Assembly: GCA_003164255.1 (NCBI GenBank)
Contig: PLST01000148.1
Coordinates: 1-24,382 of the forward strand
Reading direction: 5' to 3'
Source: Acidobacteriaceae bacterium
GTDB lineage: Bacteria; Acidobacteriota; Terriglobia; Terriglobales; Acidobacteriaceae
Length of the DNA stretch: 24,382 bases
In this document: piece by piece, positions 15,679 to 22,861 of the stretch
How the letters are laid out: the number at the start of each line of letters is the position of its first letter
Position numbering within the stretch: position 1 is the stretch's first letter
Program-made: the position numbers and the translations under genes
The notes under the pieces: model-generated
What the model saw: only the letters and a program-made list of their open reading frames with translations
What the model was told of the DNA's origin: nothing
Database searches by the model: none

Positions 15679-17442
15679 AGGCAGACCAGCATGGAGCCAT
15701 GCGAGTACCTGGGCGCGGCCGTAGCGCTTGAGCAGTTGCGCGGCGTAAAAGCCGGCAGCTCGATGGGCAGCTTCGGCGGCGGCTTCGGTTTTTGCATGAG
15801 CGAGTGCCTGGTCGAGTGCTTCAATCTTGAGGGCGGCGGTTTTGGCGTCCGGCTCGCTCCATGTTTCCACGAGCCCTTCGCGCAGCCATAGTGGTGTGCT
15901 GGCTCCAGCCTGAGCTTCCACTAGAACATGGAGAAACTCGTGGAGCAATGTTTCGCTGAGCAGCTTTCGCGCGGCCAGCGTATGCAGTGGCTGGGTCGCA
16001 ATCCAGTTCCCTTCCGTGAACGCGGCAACCCATCCGAGAGCCGATGTCGCATCGCGAAATGCGGTCGTGGAAGGAAAGGCCCGGACCGTGATGGAGGTAG
16101 AGTCATTCAGGCCGGAGAGTTCTGAAGCTTCGTGCCGCGCGCGATTCAAGTCATCCAGGTAAGAAGCATCGGCGGTGTCGAGCGACTGCAGCGTGAATCC
16201 TTCGCCCGCGAAATCCTTCCAGGTGCGTCCTGTTGTTTCATCCGCCGATTGGACGCCGGGAAAATATTGGGCAAGGATTTGCTCAGTCGAGCGGCCTGCG
16301 GCAGCCATGGCCGCGGAACCTTTCTGGCACAAGCCCACGCCATGTCCCCAGCCGCGCCCGTGAAAGAGGAAACGGTCGCCCTGTTGGCTAACTTCAAACC
16401 ACGTGCTGGGAATTTTGTTCCACCCCAACGCCTGGCCCACTGCCAGAACGAATGTTTCCGCAGAAATGTTGCTCGCGTCGAGGCGCAACGTAACAGCTCG
16501 GCCTGACTCGCCGCGCTTGGCGACCGTTATTTGGTTCCAGCCGGGCCTGGCCACTCCGGCTTGCGCCAGCGCCGCAGAGATTTCATTTCGACTAAGCTCG
16601 GTCGCCCACTCTTTGCTTCCCCCTGCACTGCAAAATCGGTCGGGAGCTGATGGCAGGTAGGAAACTGCGTGTGCATTCGGCCAGATTTCTACGGGCGATG
16701 CTGTCCGGCCGCCACAGTCTTTATTGAAGTAAGCAAGAGCGCGCGCGCCATGGAACCACAGCGTCTCTCCTGAAGTGGCAAGCGCGGTAACGTGAGCGGA
16801 GGGCCGCCTCTTGCCGCTGTCGCCCCAGTGCAGAAGCTGGCAGTGGGTGGAGTCGCAGACGTCGTAGTCCGGGTGACCGTGCGCCTCGTGCAGTGCGTAG
16901 GTGCGGACGACGACGGCGAGAGCTTTGAGGGATTCAGGACTGTCGGCCGATCCGCTTTCGCTTGCGACCACACGCTCCACATAGGATTCCACGGGCATGG
17001 TCACCGCGATGATCAGCTTGCCTGCGCGCGCGGAGATGCTGATTGGATAGGAAAGGGTGACGGACTCGCCGTGGGCCGCCAGCGTTGTTGTGCCGCTCAG
17101 CCAAAGCCCATCGACATGCACTGTTCGACCACCAGACGTAAGCGCGATGGCACTGTTGTCGGCTTTCACACTGGCTGCTTGAAGCAGCCGTCCGGGAGCG
17201 CATCCTTTGCAAGTGCTCAACGTTGTTAACGCCGGCCGCACGGGGGTCGTCAACGTCAGCTCCCGGTCATGCCACAAAGTCCACATGCCGACGCGGAGGT
17301 TTGGGTTAGGCTTTGGGTGAGGATTGCTCGGTGTGTCTGCGGCGCTGGCCGCAACGGGCAAAGCTGCTCGCACAGCAGACGCAAGCAGGATGCCGGCGAC
17401 GAGCACGCTGAACAACTGGCGCAGTCTCAGAGCCCTGCTCAC
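15646..17442 (-). CDS. SpoIID/LytB-type protein fused to a C-terminal MA-type metallopeptidase-like domain
   Basis: 598 residues with a signal peptide (about 1-35). The SpoIID domain spans about 140-390: VESYVERVVASESG with the expected catalytic Glu162, the Cys pair C196-x4-C201 in VCDSTHCQ, KDCGGRT, and HGRGWGHGVGLCQKGSAAMA at 361-380. SpoIID proteins are lytic transglycosylases cutting glycan strands stripped of stem peptides. The C-terminal part (about 480-598) has LLHEFLHVLVEAQAG (HEFLH, 501-505) and then LREGLVE (Glu522). This is a gluzincin-type zinc site as in the peptidase-MA-like family, so a dual cell-wall or protein hydrolase is inferred. The GTG start overlaps the stop of the upstream penicillin-binding transpeptidase (GTGA), so the two are coupled. 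The 3' end overlaps the convergent membrane-protein gene by 33 nt. Confidence 0.88.
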   Translation of the reverse strand: MSRALRLRQLFSVLVAGILLASAVRAALPVAASAADTPSNPHPKPNPNLRVGMWTLWHDRELTLTTPVRPALTTLSTCKGCAPGRLLQAASVKADNSAIALTSGGRTVHVDGLWLSGTTTLAAHGESVTLSYPISISARAGKLIIAVTMPVESYVERVVASESGSADSPESLKALAVVVRTYALHEAHGHPDYDVCDSTHCQLLHWGDSGKRRPSAHVTALATSGETLWFHGARALAYFNKDCGGRTASPVEIWPNAHAVSYLPSAPDRFCSAGGSKEWATELSRNEISAALAQAGVARPGWNQITVAKRGESGRAVTLRLDASNISAETFVLAVGQALGWNKIPSTWFEVSQQGDRFLFHGRGWGHGVGLCQKGSAAMAAAGRSTEQILAQYFPGVQSADETTGRTWKDFAGEGFTLQSLDTADASYLDDLNRARHEASELSGLNDSTSITVRAFPSTTAFRDATSALGWVAAFTEGNWIATQPLHTLAARKLLSETLLHEFLHVLVEAQAGASTPLWLREGLVETWSEPDAKTAALKIEALDQALAHAKTEAAAEAAHRAAGFYAAQLLKRYGRAQVLAWLHAGLPSGVVAVLGQR

Positions 17443-18422
17443 GGCATCACCGGCGAATGTGCCAGCAGTTCGGCGGCTACGCGCGACGCGTCCGCTCCAT
17501 GACCTGCGGGCAGATAGACGACCACGACCACCTGAGGCTTGTCTGCCGGCGTGAGTCCCGCAAACCAGCCGTGCGATTGCGTGGATGCCGTGCCCTCAGC
17601 TGTGCCGGTCTTGCCTGCAACGGATGCGCCGGAATGGCTCACCTGCCGCGCCATGCCAAAGCTGGCCGAGTCGGCAAGACCCGCGCTGACGACCTGCGCT
17701 GCCGAGGATTCAGGATGCGCGGCCAGTTCCACAGCCAACCAGCGATAGGCAACAGCCAACTCGAGCGGCGTGATGCGGATGCCATCCACGCCCAGCAGGG
17801 CCAGTTGCTCGGCCTCAGGGCTCATCGGTTCCCGGAAGATTGCGGATGCTTCCATGGAGGATCCCTGTTCCGGTATCCCCATGCGGTTCGCAAGGTCGGT
17901 GATGCCAAGCAGTCCGGTAGGACGGAGGAGTTGGCCGAGGTCACCGGGCCTTAACGTGCGCGCAACCTCTGCGAAGTAACTATTGCACGACCAGGCGAGC
18001 GCTTCGCGCGCATCAAACGGCGGTGCAAGCGGATGCGTGCAGGCCAGCCGATGGCCCCCAACTACCAGCTTTCGATCGCAGACGACACGCTGCTCGGGGT
18101 TCCAACGGCTAGAGGCGATGAGGCTATAGAGGACAATTGGTTTCAGCGTAGATCCGGGTGCTGCCAGCGTGCGACGCGCTTCGCCGAGTCCATGTTCGGC
18201 CAACAACCGACCGGTCCGAACATCGAGCACAAGGATGCGCGCCTCGGGCGCAGTTTGCGCTGCGCGGTTTGTCGACATTTGCCAGGAAGGGACTGGATTG
18301 GGGCCGGCGGATGCGCTCAGAACTGCACAGGCTACCAGAATTGCGAGAGATGGAGTGAATCCGCGCACAGGAGAAGTATGAGGCACGCGGCCAGGGAAGG
18401 AAAACCGGCGAACGAGATACAA
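17439..18422 (-). CDS. penicillin-binding protein, transpeptidase domain only
   Basis: 327 residues. The N-terminal hydrophobic segment (about 22-40) is a signal peptide or anchor. All three active-site motifs of penicillin-binding transpeptidases are present: S91-T-L-K94 in PGSTLKPI, S145-C-N147 in WSCNSYF, and K271-T-G in AGKTGTAEG. The protein is short, without the dimerisation or glycosyltransferase domain of class A or B high-molecular-weight PBPs, so it is a minimal periplasmic transpeptidase or hydrolase. The start is uncertain: TTG at 18422 gives the longest frame; GTG at 18386 or 18368 would place the hydrophobic segment nearer the N-terminus. None has a strong Shine-Dalgarno site. 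It overlaps the SpoIID gene by 4 nt and follows the methyltransferase gene after 44 nt. Confidence 0.86.
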   Translation of the reverse strand: MYLVRRFSFPGRVPHTSPVRGFTPSLAILVACAVLSASAGPNPVPSWQMSTNRAAQTAPEARILVLDVRTGRLLAEHGLGEARRTLAAPGSTLKPIVLYSLIASSRWNPEQRVVCDRKLVVGGHRLACTHPLAPPFDAREALAWSCNSYFAEVARTLRPGDLGQLLRPTGLLGITDLANRMGIPEQGSSMEASAIFREPMSPEAEQLALLGVDGIRITPLELAVAYRWLAVELAAHPESSAAQVVSAGLADSASFGMARQVSHSGASVAGKTGTAEGTASTQSHGWFAGLTPADKPQVVVVVYLPAGHGADASRVAAELLAHSPVMP

Positions 18423-18466
18423 ACTGAACCCATTCGCCGTTTTAGATCAGCGGAATTGCGGCGCGC

Positions 18467-19492
18467 TCAGGCCTCTCCCAGGACGACCGTGTGAGGACTC
18501 ATGGGAATGGGATGGCCAGTGACGTTCTTGAATCCCGCATCGGCATACATGGCAGTCAGCTCGCTCATGGTGTAGGCATCGCCGGCCGCCGTAGTTGTGA
18601 GCATGGTCATGCTGAATGCAGCAGGCTCGCGTGGCGAGACGCGGTCCTCATTGGGCACGAACTCAAGCGTAGCGGCTCGGCCACCTGGCTTGAGCGAAGC
18701 GCGAACTTTCTTAAGAAGGCCCACATTGGTGGGCACATCGAAGTGGTGCAAAAAATTGGTAAGCAGCACAGCGTCGTACGGGCCGCCGTAGTCCACTTCA
18801 AAGGCACTGCCGGGGAGCATGTTGTAGCGCTCATGCACGCCGGCCTTCTTTGCGTTTTCGAGCGCCACGCGAAGAACCGGCGCCCAATCAAGCCCGGTCA
18901 CATGCGCTTGTGGATTCTGTTTGGCGATTTCGACTCCGAAGAGTCCATGGCCGGCAGCGATGTCGAGCACGCGCATCGGGCTGGTTTTCCCTTCAAGCAC
19001 AATCGCACCAAGTGGACCAGCCAGCGGTCCCATCATAGGCCCCATGGTCTGGGCGAACTGGACCCAGACCGGATTTTCAGGCTCAACCGTGCCATCGCCG
19101 GGAAGGTTGGTGCGGCCGTTGCGCACGATTTCACTAAGATGGTTGAGCGGCTCAAGCACCGCGGGATTTGAGAGGAATTGAGCCACGGTGGCCATGCATG
19201 CGGGAGAGCGAGGATCAAGGAACGTCCCGCTTACGGCTGTGTGTTTGTAGTGCCCGTTCTCCTTGGCAAGCACGCCACAGATCACCAGGTAGTCGCACAG
19301 GATGCGGGTTCCGCGTTCCGATGCGGAACAATGGCGGGCAATGGAGGCGACGTTTCCCGGCCCGTTGCCCACGGCCGTGAAGATATCGAGTTCAATTGCC
19401 GCTCGCAGAGCCGCCGTCTGCTGGTGGGCCTGCATCATTCCAAAGATCAGGCCGGGGTTCAACGGAGCATTCGCGTGGTTTTCAGCACTCAT
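18467..19492 (-). CDS. SAM-dependent O-methyltransferase, acetylserotonin-O-methyltransferase-like
   Basis: 341 residues, cytoplasmic. The N-terminal winged-helix dimerisation domain (about 10-90; GLIFGMMQAHQQTAALRAAI, then GTRILCDYLVICGVL) is followed by the Rossmann methyltransferase domain with SAM-binding motif VLDIAAGHGLFGVEIA (about 175-190), the acidic LDW after strand 2, and LLTNFLHHFD. This is the layout of small-molecule O-methyltransferases, including those of secondary metabolism; the substrate is unknown. The ATG at 19492 has AGGAGG 6 nt upstream (19504-19499), so I reject the longer frame to 19522. A perfect palindrome lies just upstream of the Shine-Dalgarno site. The penicillin-binding protein gene follows after 44 nt, but a functional link is not obvious. 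Confidence 0.88.
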   Translation of the reverse strand: MSAENHANAPLNPGLIFGMMQAHQQTAALRAAIELDIFTAVGNGPGNVASIARHCSASERGTRILCDYLVICGVLAKENGHYKHTAVSGTFLDPRSPACMATVAQFLSNPAVLEPLNHLSEIVRNGRTNLPGDGTVEPENPVWVQFAQTMGPMMGPLAGPLGAIVLEGKTSPMRVLDIAAGHGLFGVEIAKQNPQAHVTGLDWAPVLRVALENAKKAGVHERYNMLPGSAFEVDYGGPYDAVLLTNFLHHFDVPTNVGLLKKVRASLKPGGRAATLEFVPNEDRVSPREPAAFSMTMLTTTAAGDAYTMSELTAMYADAGFKNVTGHPIPMSPHTVVLGEA

Positions 19493-19509
19493 AGCCAACC
19501 TCCTGGTTG

Positions 19510-19523
19510 TTTGCATTTGCAAA
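19510..19523. promoter_or_regulatory. palindrome upstream of the methyltransferase gene, candidate operator
   Basis: Perfect inverted repeat TTTGCA-TT-TGCAAA, starting 5 nt upstream of the Shine-Dalgarno site of the methyltransferase gene (start 19492, minus strand). Its position between promoter and start fits a repressor site. No convincing -35/-10 pair was found, although a TTGACT occurs on the minus strand further upstream in the same gap. Confidence 0.35.
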
Positions 19524-19744
19524 ATTACAAGTTTTCGGGGACCTGATACGGGGAAGTGAAGTTCGGGAAGTCAACCTGGCAAATCAGCCAAGTGACAGCA
19601 GCCTATCATAGTGCCGCTCATGCGTGGCAAGATGCGAATGGGTGGGTACCCGGTTCAGGATTACGAACCAAGACGCAGAAGACCCTTGCCTGCCTTCGCT
19701 GCTGGGCGGACGGAAGCGTCATGCTACATCAGCTTGTTCTTTGG

Positions 19745-20836
19745 CTACTTGGCGTACGCCTCGAATAACCTGCCCCATTGCGTCGTTTCCAGCCAATTCT
19801 CGTAGATCTTCTTGTCCTTCACCGGCCACCGATACCAGTCGTGATAGGACTCCGAGCCAAAGACAAAGAGGTGGACGAGCGGGGTATGGAAAAAGAGCCG
19901 CTGAATTCCCTTAAACGGCCCGAACCACATCATATCTCCGACGTGGCTGGCCATGTTGTCGCCGACGGAGAAGTTCCAGCTTTCCTGCGAAATGTCGTCA
20001 CCGACGAGCTTGATTTCTTCGGGCTTGCCGATGCCTAGGCCAGCGCGATGGGCCAGGTGAATGTACTTGATATCCATTGGATTGAATCCCATGAGCTTGG
20101 CGGCAACCGCGTCAATGGCCACCTGGTCCGAGCTGGCCAGCATAATGTTCTTCACGTGCGGCCGCATGGTGCGCGGCCCCGGACCATCCCCTGCCGTTGT
20201 CCCGTCCATGATCGCAAACAGGCCGGAGTGGATCTCCTTCTGGATCGCCAGCAGGTCCACCAGCGTTTCGTGGATCCACGAATGAGTGTAATGGCGGTGT
20301 GTGGCCAGCAGGCCGCCGAACGCATTTTTCATTGCGCCGGTGGTGGTGGTGTAGATGTGGCACTTCACCGTGGGCAAGTGAACGATGTTCTTGCCGAAGA
20401 AGAAGTCGGGAATGTGGATGCCCTGCGGAAAGACCTTGTCCAGCGCCAGCATCTTTGCCTTGGGCTTGAAGGGAATCCACTTCATGTCGCCGTCGCGGAA
20501 ATTGTAAAGGACCGGGATGTTGTATTTGGAAAAGATGGGCAGGTAACGATTCAGATCTTCGCCTTTGAAGGCGTTGGTAACCACCGTCTTGTTCTGGACG
20601 CAGACCAGGTCTTCATACCCGCTGCCGCGCAGAGCCTGGATGGAGCCCTCCAATTGCCATGGAGTTGTATTCGCGCCCGGAAACGGGTAATGCCAGGAGA
20701 TGTTGTCCTTGAGAATCGTCTTTGCCTTTGGATCGAGCGCAGTAGACATACCCGCCAGTTCAGTGAGCCGGGCGATATCCTCCAGTACGGTTTCTGGGCG
20801 CGTTCTCACTGCTGCAACAACGGATTGATTAGGCAA
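19745..20836 (-). CDS. DUF362 domain-containing protein
   Basis: 363 residues, no signal peptide seen. It carries the DUF362 core: HLPTVKCHIYTTTTGAMKNA then FGGLL (about 173-197), which parallels the K-H-x-x-TGALKN motif of the family, and LASSDQVAIDAVAAKLMGFNP (about 243-263). The C-terminal part (FGPFKGIQRLFFHTPLVHLF and after) is particular to this subgroup. DUF362 proteins are often found with iron-sulfur domains; no Cys cluster is visible here, so the function is unknown. The TTG start is supported by AGGAG 9 nt upstream. It begins 63 nt after the end of the HAD-UbiA gene on the same strand, so the two are probably one operon. Confidence 0.85.
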   Translation of the reverse strand: MPNQSVVAAVRTRPETVLEDIARLTELAGMSTALDPKAKTILKDNISWHYPFPGANTTPWQLEGSIQALRGSGYEDLVCVQNKTVVTNAFKGEDLNRYLPIFSKYNIPVLYNFRDGDMKWIPFKPKAKMLALDKVFPQGIHIPDFFFGKNIVHLPTVKCHIYTTTTGAMKNAFGGLLATHRHYTHSWIHETLVDLLAIQKEIHSGLFAIMDGTTAGDGPGPRTMRPHVKNIMLASSDQVAIDAVAAKLMGFNPMDIKYIHLAHRAGLGIGKPEEIKLVGDDISQESWNFSVGDNMASHVGDMMWFGPFKGIQRLFFHTPLVHLFVFGSESYHDWYRWPVKDKKIYENWLETTQWGRLFEAYAK

Positions 20837-20899
20837 GATTTGAGTCTCCTGGGGAAGAATGTACTTTCCGGGAATTTTATTGTTCCTGTTCTAGTCTAG

Positions 20900-22354
20900 T
20901 CATAGTGCGAGCAAAACGACACAGGCAATGGCCGCCCCGATCAGCAGGCTCATGACGTCGGTCAAGGCGAAGACCACGGGATCTTCTTGAAGTTTTCCGC
21001 GGGAGGCCAGCAGCCAAACGCGGCACAGCCATAAGAGCATGAAGGGCAAGATCATCCAAAGCAGCGTGGCGTGACGATAGAGTTTCGACACGTCATTGTT
21101 GCTGATGTAAATGGAGAAGATCACGACGGCGGAAAAGGCGCTGGCGGTGCCGAAACTGCGCAGTTGTTCGAGATCGTCAACCAGGTAGCCGCGCCCGTTT
21201 TTCGGCAAGGTACCTTTGACGCGCAGGTTTTCCAGCTCCGCAAAGCGCTTGACGATGGCGAGAGAAAAGAACAGGAAGATTGAGAACCCTCCAAGCCAGT
21301 GGGAGATGTGGGCTCCGGAGGCGGCGCTGCCGGCCAGAAGCCGCAGCGTATACAACCCTGAAAGAGTCAGTACGTCCAGCAGGGGAATCTTCTTCAGATA
21401 AAGGGAGTAGACCAGCGTCGCTACGAGGTAGAACGCAAGCCATCCGTAGAAAGCGAGAGGCAGGAAGCGCGCACCCAAAAACGCAACGAGCAGAAACACT
21501 GCCGAAAGCACCGCACCCCACAGCGGCGACAGATCGCCAGCCGCGAAGGGCCGGTTTCTTTTGCTGTGATGGTGCCGGTCCGTTTCGAGGTCGAGCATGT
21601 CGTTGACGATGTAGGTTGCCGAGGCGGTGAGCGAGAAACAGACAAATGCCAGCAGAGCCGGCAGCAGCGCGGGGATGGTGAAATTATGTGCCAACAGCGT
21701 GGGAAGAAACATCAGCAGGTTCTTGGCCCACTGATGGGGACGCATGGCGCGAACCAGAGAAACAAGCGGATTCCTGTGCTCGTTAAACTCGCGCACTGGT
21801 TTGATGCCGCGTGTACGAAGCTTGCCGCGAAGCCCCAGGCTGGGGTTAGCTACCATGGCTTCGGTTGCATGAGCCAGCAAGGGCAGATCGGGCGTCGCGT
21901 TACCGACATAATCGAACGCGGCGGAGCCGAGATGGGTACGCAGACCGTCGAGCTTCTTGTTGCCGGTAAGATTGGTGGCGCCATCGGATCCCAGCACGCC
22001 GCTGAAGATGCCCAGGTGAGCGGCAACCCGGCGGGCGAGCACGACATCGGCCCCGGTGGCGAGATAAAGCGGACGGCCCAGGGAGTGCTGTTCCTTGAGG
22101 AAGTGCAGGAGCTTGCGGTTGTACGGCAGGTCTTCGACGTCGAGCGCGATGGACTCCGTAACGAATGCCTTGAAAGCCGCCTTTCCTCGAAGAAGTTTTC
22201 CAGGCAGAGCCAACGCAAGCATGGGATGCTTGCGCAAGAGCACCAGCAAAGAATCGACGAGCGTGTCTGACTTGACGAGCGTACCGTCAAGATCAACACA
22301 AAGCGGTCGCAGCGTTGCCTGCGCGGGTTCCGGCGGGGAGACGATCTGGGACAA
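20900..22354 (-). CDS. HAD-family phosphatase fused to UbiA-family prenyltransferase
   Basis: 484 residues. The N-terminal third (about 16-175) is a HAD hydrolase: DLDGTLV with Asp21 and Asp23, a Lys in GNKKLDGL, and GNATPDLPLL (motif IV). The remainder is a membrane-embedded UbiA prenyltransferase with RPHQWAKNLLMFLP (about 205-218), the Mg/diphosphate motif ND251-252 ... D255 ... D259 in IVNDMLDLETDR, HSKRNRPFAAG, and about eight hydrophobic helices. The NDxxDxExD plus KRxRPxAAG pattern is closest to the decaprenyl-phosphate phosphoribose synthase branch, so it may attach a sugar phosphate to a polyprenyl phosphate and the HAD part may remove the remaining phosphate. That is inference. The TTG start has GAGG 7 nt upstream. 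DUF362 follows after 63 nt. Confidence 0.88.
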   Translation of the reverse strand: MSQIVSPPEPAQATLRPLCVDLDGTLVKSDTLVDSLLVLLRKHPMLALALPGKLLRGKAAFKAFVTESIALDVEDLPYNRKLLHFLKEQHSLGRPLYLATGADVVLARRVAAHLGIFSGVLGSDGATNLTGNKKLDGLRTHLGSAAFDYVGNATPDLPLLAHATEAMVANPSLGLRGKLRTRGIKPVREFNEHRNPLVSLVRAMRPHQWAKNLLMFLPTLLAHNFTIPALLPALLAFVCFSLTASATYIVNDMLDLETDRHHHSKRNRPFAAGDLSPLWGAVLSAVFLLVAFLGARFLPLAFYGWLAFYLVATLVYSLYLKKIPLLDVLTLSGLYTLRLLAGSAASGAHISHWLGGFSIFLFFSLAIVKRFAELENLRVKGTLPKNGRGYLVDDLEQLRSFGTASAFSAVVIFSIYISNNDVSKLYRHATLLWMILPFMLLWLCRVWLLASRGKLQEDPVVFALTDVMSLLIGAAIACVVLLAL

Positions 22355-22401
22355 CCCTTTACCTCGTTGAAGAGTGCCGGCGTCAAGAAACGAAACTCGG
22401 C

Positions 22402-22432
22402 TTAATACAATTCTGTCCTATTTTGCAGAATT
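22402..22432 (-). promoter_or_regulatory. candidate promoter with overlapping inverted repeat, upstream of HAD-UbiA
   Basis: On the minus strand TATTAA (22407-22402) could be a -10, placing +1 near 22395, about 40 nt before the TTG start. The matching -35 (TTCTGC, 22430-22425) is poor. A perfect 7-bp inverted repeat AATTCTG (22409-22415) / CAGAATT (22426-22432) with a 10-nt spacer covers the promoter spacer and -35, the place for an operator. Confidence 0.35.
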
Positions 22433-22639
22433 CGCACTGCAACTTATGGGCAATCGAGGACAACTCAAGTATACCTTCGCCACATCTTCACAGAAGAACG
22501 CCGGCACCGCGCAAAGGACCAGGCGCAGCGGAGGACTTTCAAGATAAGGCGAGGAAATGGAGAATTGTCCGCATACGCTCCGGCGGGACGTCTCAAAACT
22601 TGCCTGCCGAGCCGTAGCCCTCGCGCAGAGGGCGAAGGT

Positions 22640-22715
22640 TGGTGGAGCTGAGCGGGATCGAACCGCTGGCCTCCTCGTTGCGAACGAGGCGCTCTCCCAG
22701 CTGAGCTACAGCCCC
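22640..22715 (-). tRNA. tRNA-Ala, anticodon CGC, CCA encoded
   Basis: A full 76-nt cloverleaf on the minus strand. The acceptor stem GGGGCTG/CAGCTCC contains the G3-U70 pair that identifies alanine tRNAs. The D arm is GCTC...GAGC and the anticodon stem is CCTCG/CGAGG. The loop is TTCGCAA, giving anticodon CGC (22682-22680), which reads GCG. The T arm is AGCGG TTCGATC CCGCT. The 3' CCA is encoded at 22642-22640. A GCG-reading tRNA suits the high Ala-GCG use in the surrounding genes. Confidence 0.95.
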
Positions 22716-22726
22716 ACGACTTAATA

Positions 22727-22735
22727 AGTTTACCA
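22727..22735 (-). promoter_or_regulatory. candidate extended -10 of the tRNA-Ala promoter
   Basis: On the minus strand TGG TAAACT ends at 22727, which places +1 near 22720, about five bases before the mature tRNA 5' end. The -35 region 17 nt further up (TTTTCG) is poor, so it rests on the extended -10. Confidence 0.35.
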
Positions 22736-22792
22736 GCTGGCGGCGAATCCGAAAAGGCAGCTTGCTTCGCGGTCTTCGCGGATGCGCGGGCG

Positions 22793-22834
22793 GGTTCTAC
22801 CACGGGATTCGATTGCCTGTGCTGAAGTAGAACC
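22793..22834. repeat. 8-bp inverted repeat between the VWFA-like gene and tRNA-Ala
   Basis: GGTTCTAC (22793-22800) and GTAGAACC (22827-22834) are perfect inverted copies separated by 26 nt. The loop contains CGGGATTCGATTGCC, which weakly resembles a tRNA T-arm. It lies after the stop of the VWFA-like gene and lacks a T-tract, so it is not a standard terminator. Confidence 0.4.
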
Positions 22835-22861
22835 ATCGGAGATGGGTTCCCGAGGGACCGC

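Noticed and set aside
20048..20899. 283-codon open frame on the plus strand
   Set aside because: Opposite the DUF362 gene, whose product carries family motifs; no Shine-Dalgarno site or recognisable domain.
21566..22270. 234-codon open frame on the plus strand
   Set aside because: Opposite the HAD-UbiA gene with intact motifs; an antisense shadow.
22617..22633. Hairpin GCCCTC-GCGCA-GAGGGC just downstream of tRNA-Ala as terminator
   Set aside because: Six-bp stem without a T-tract on either side close enough for intrinsic termination; could be a processing stem, but support is too weak to list.
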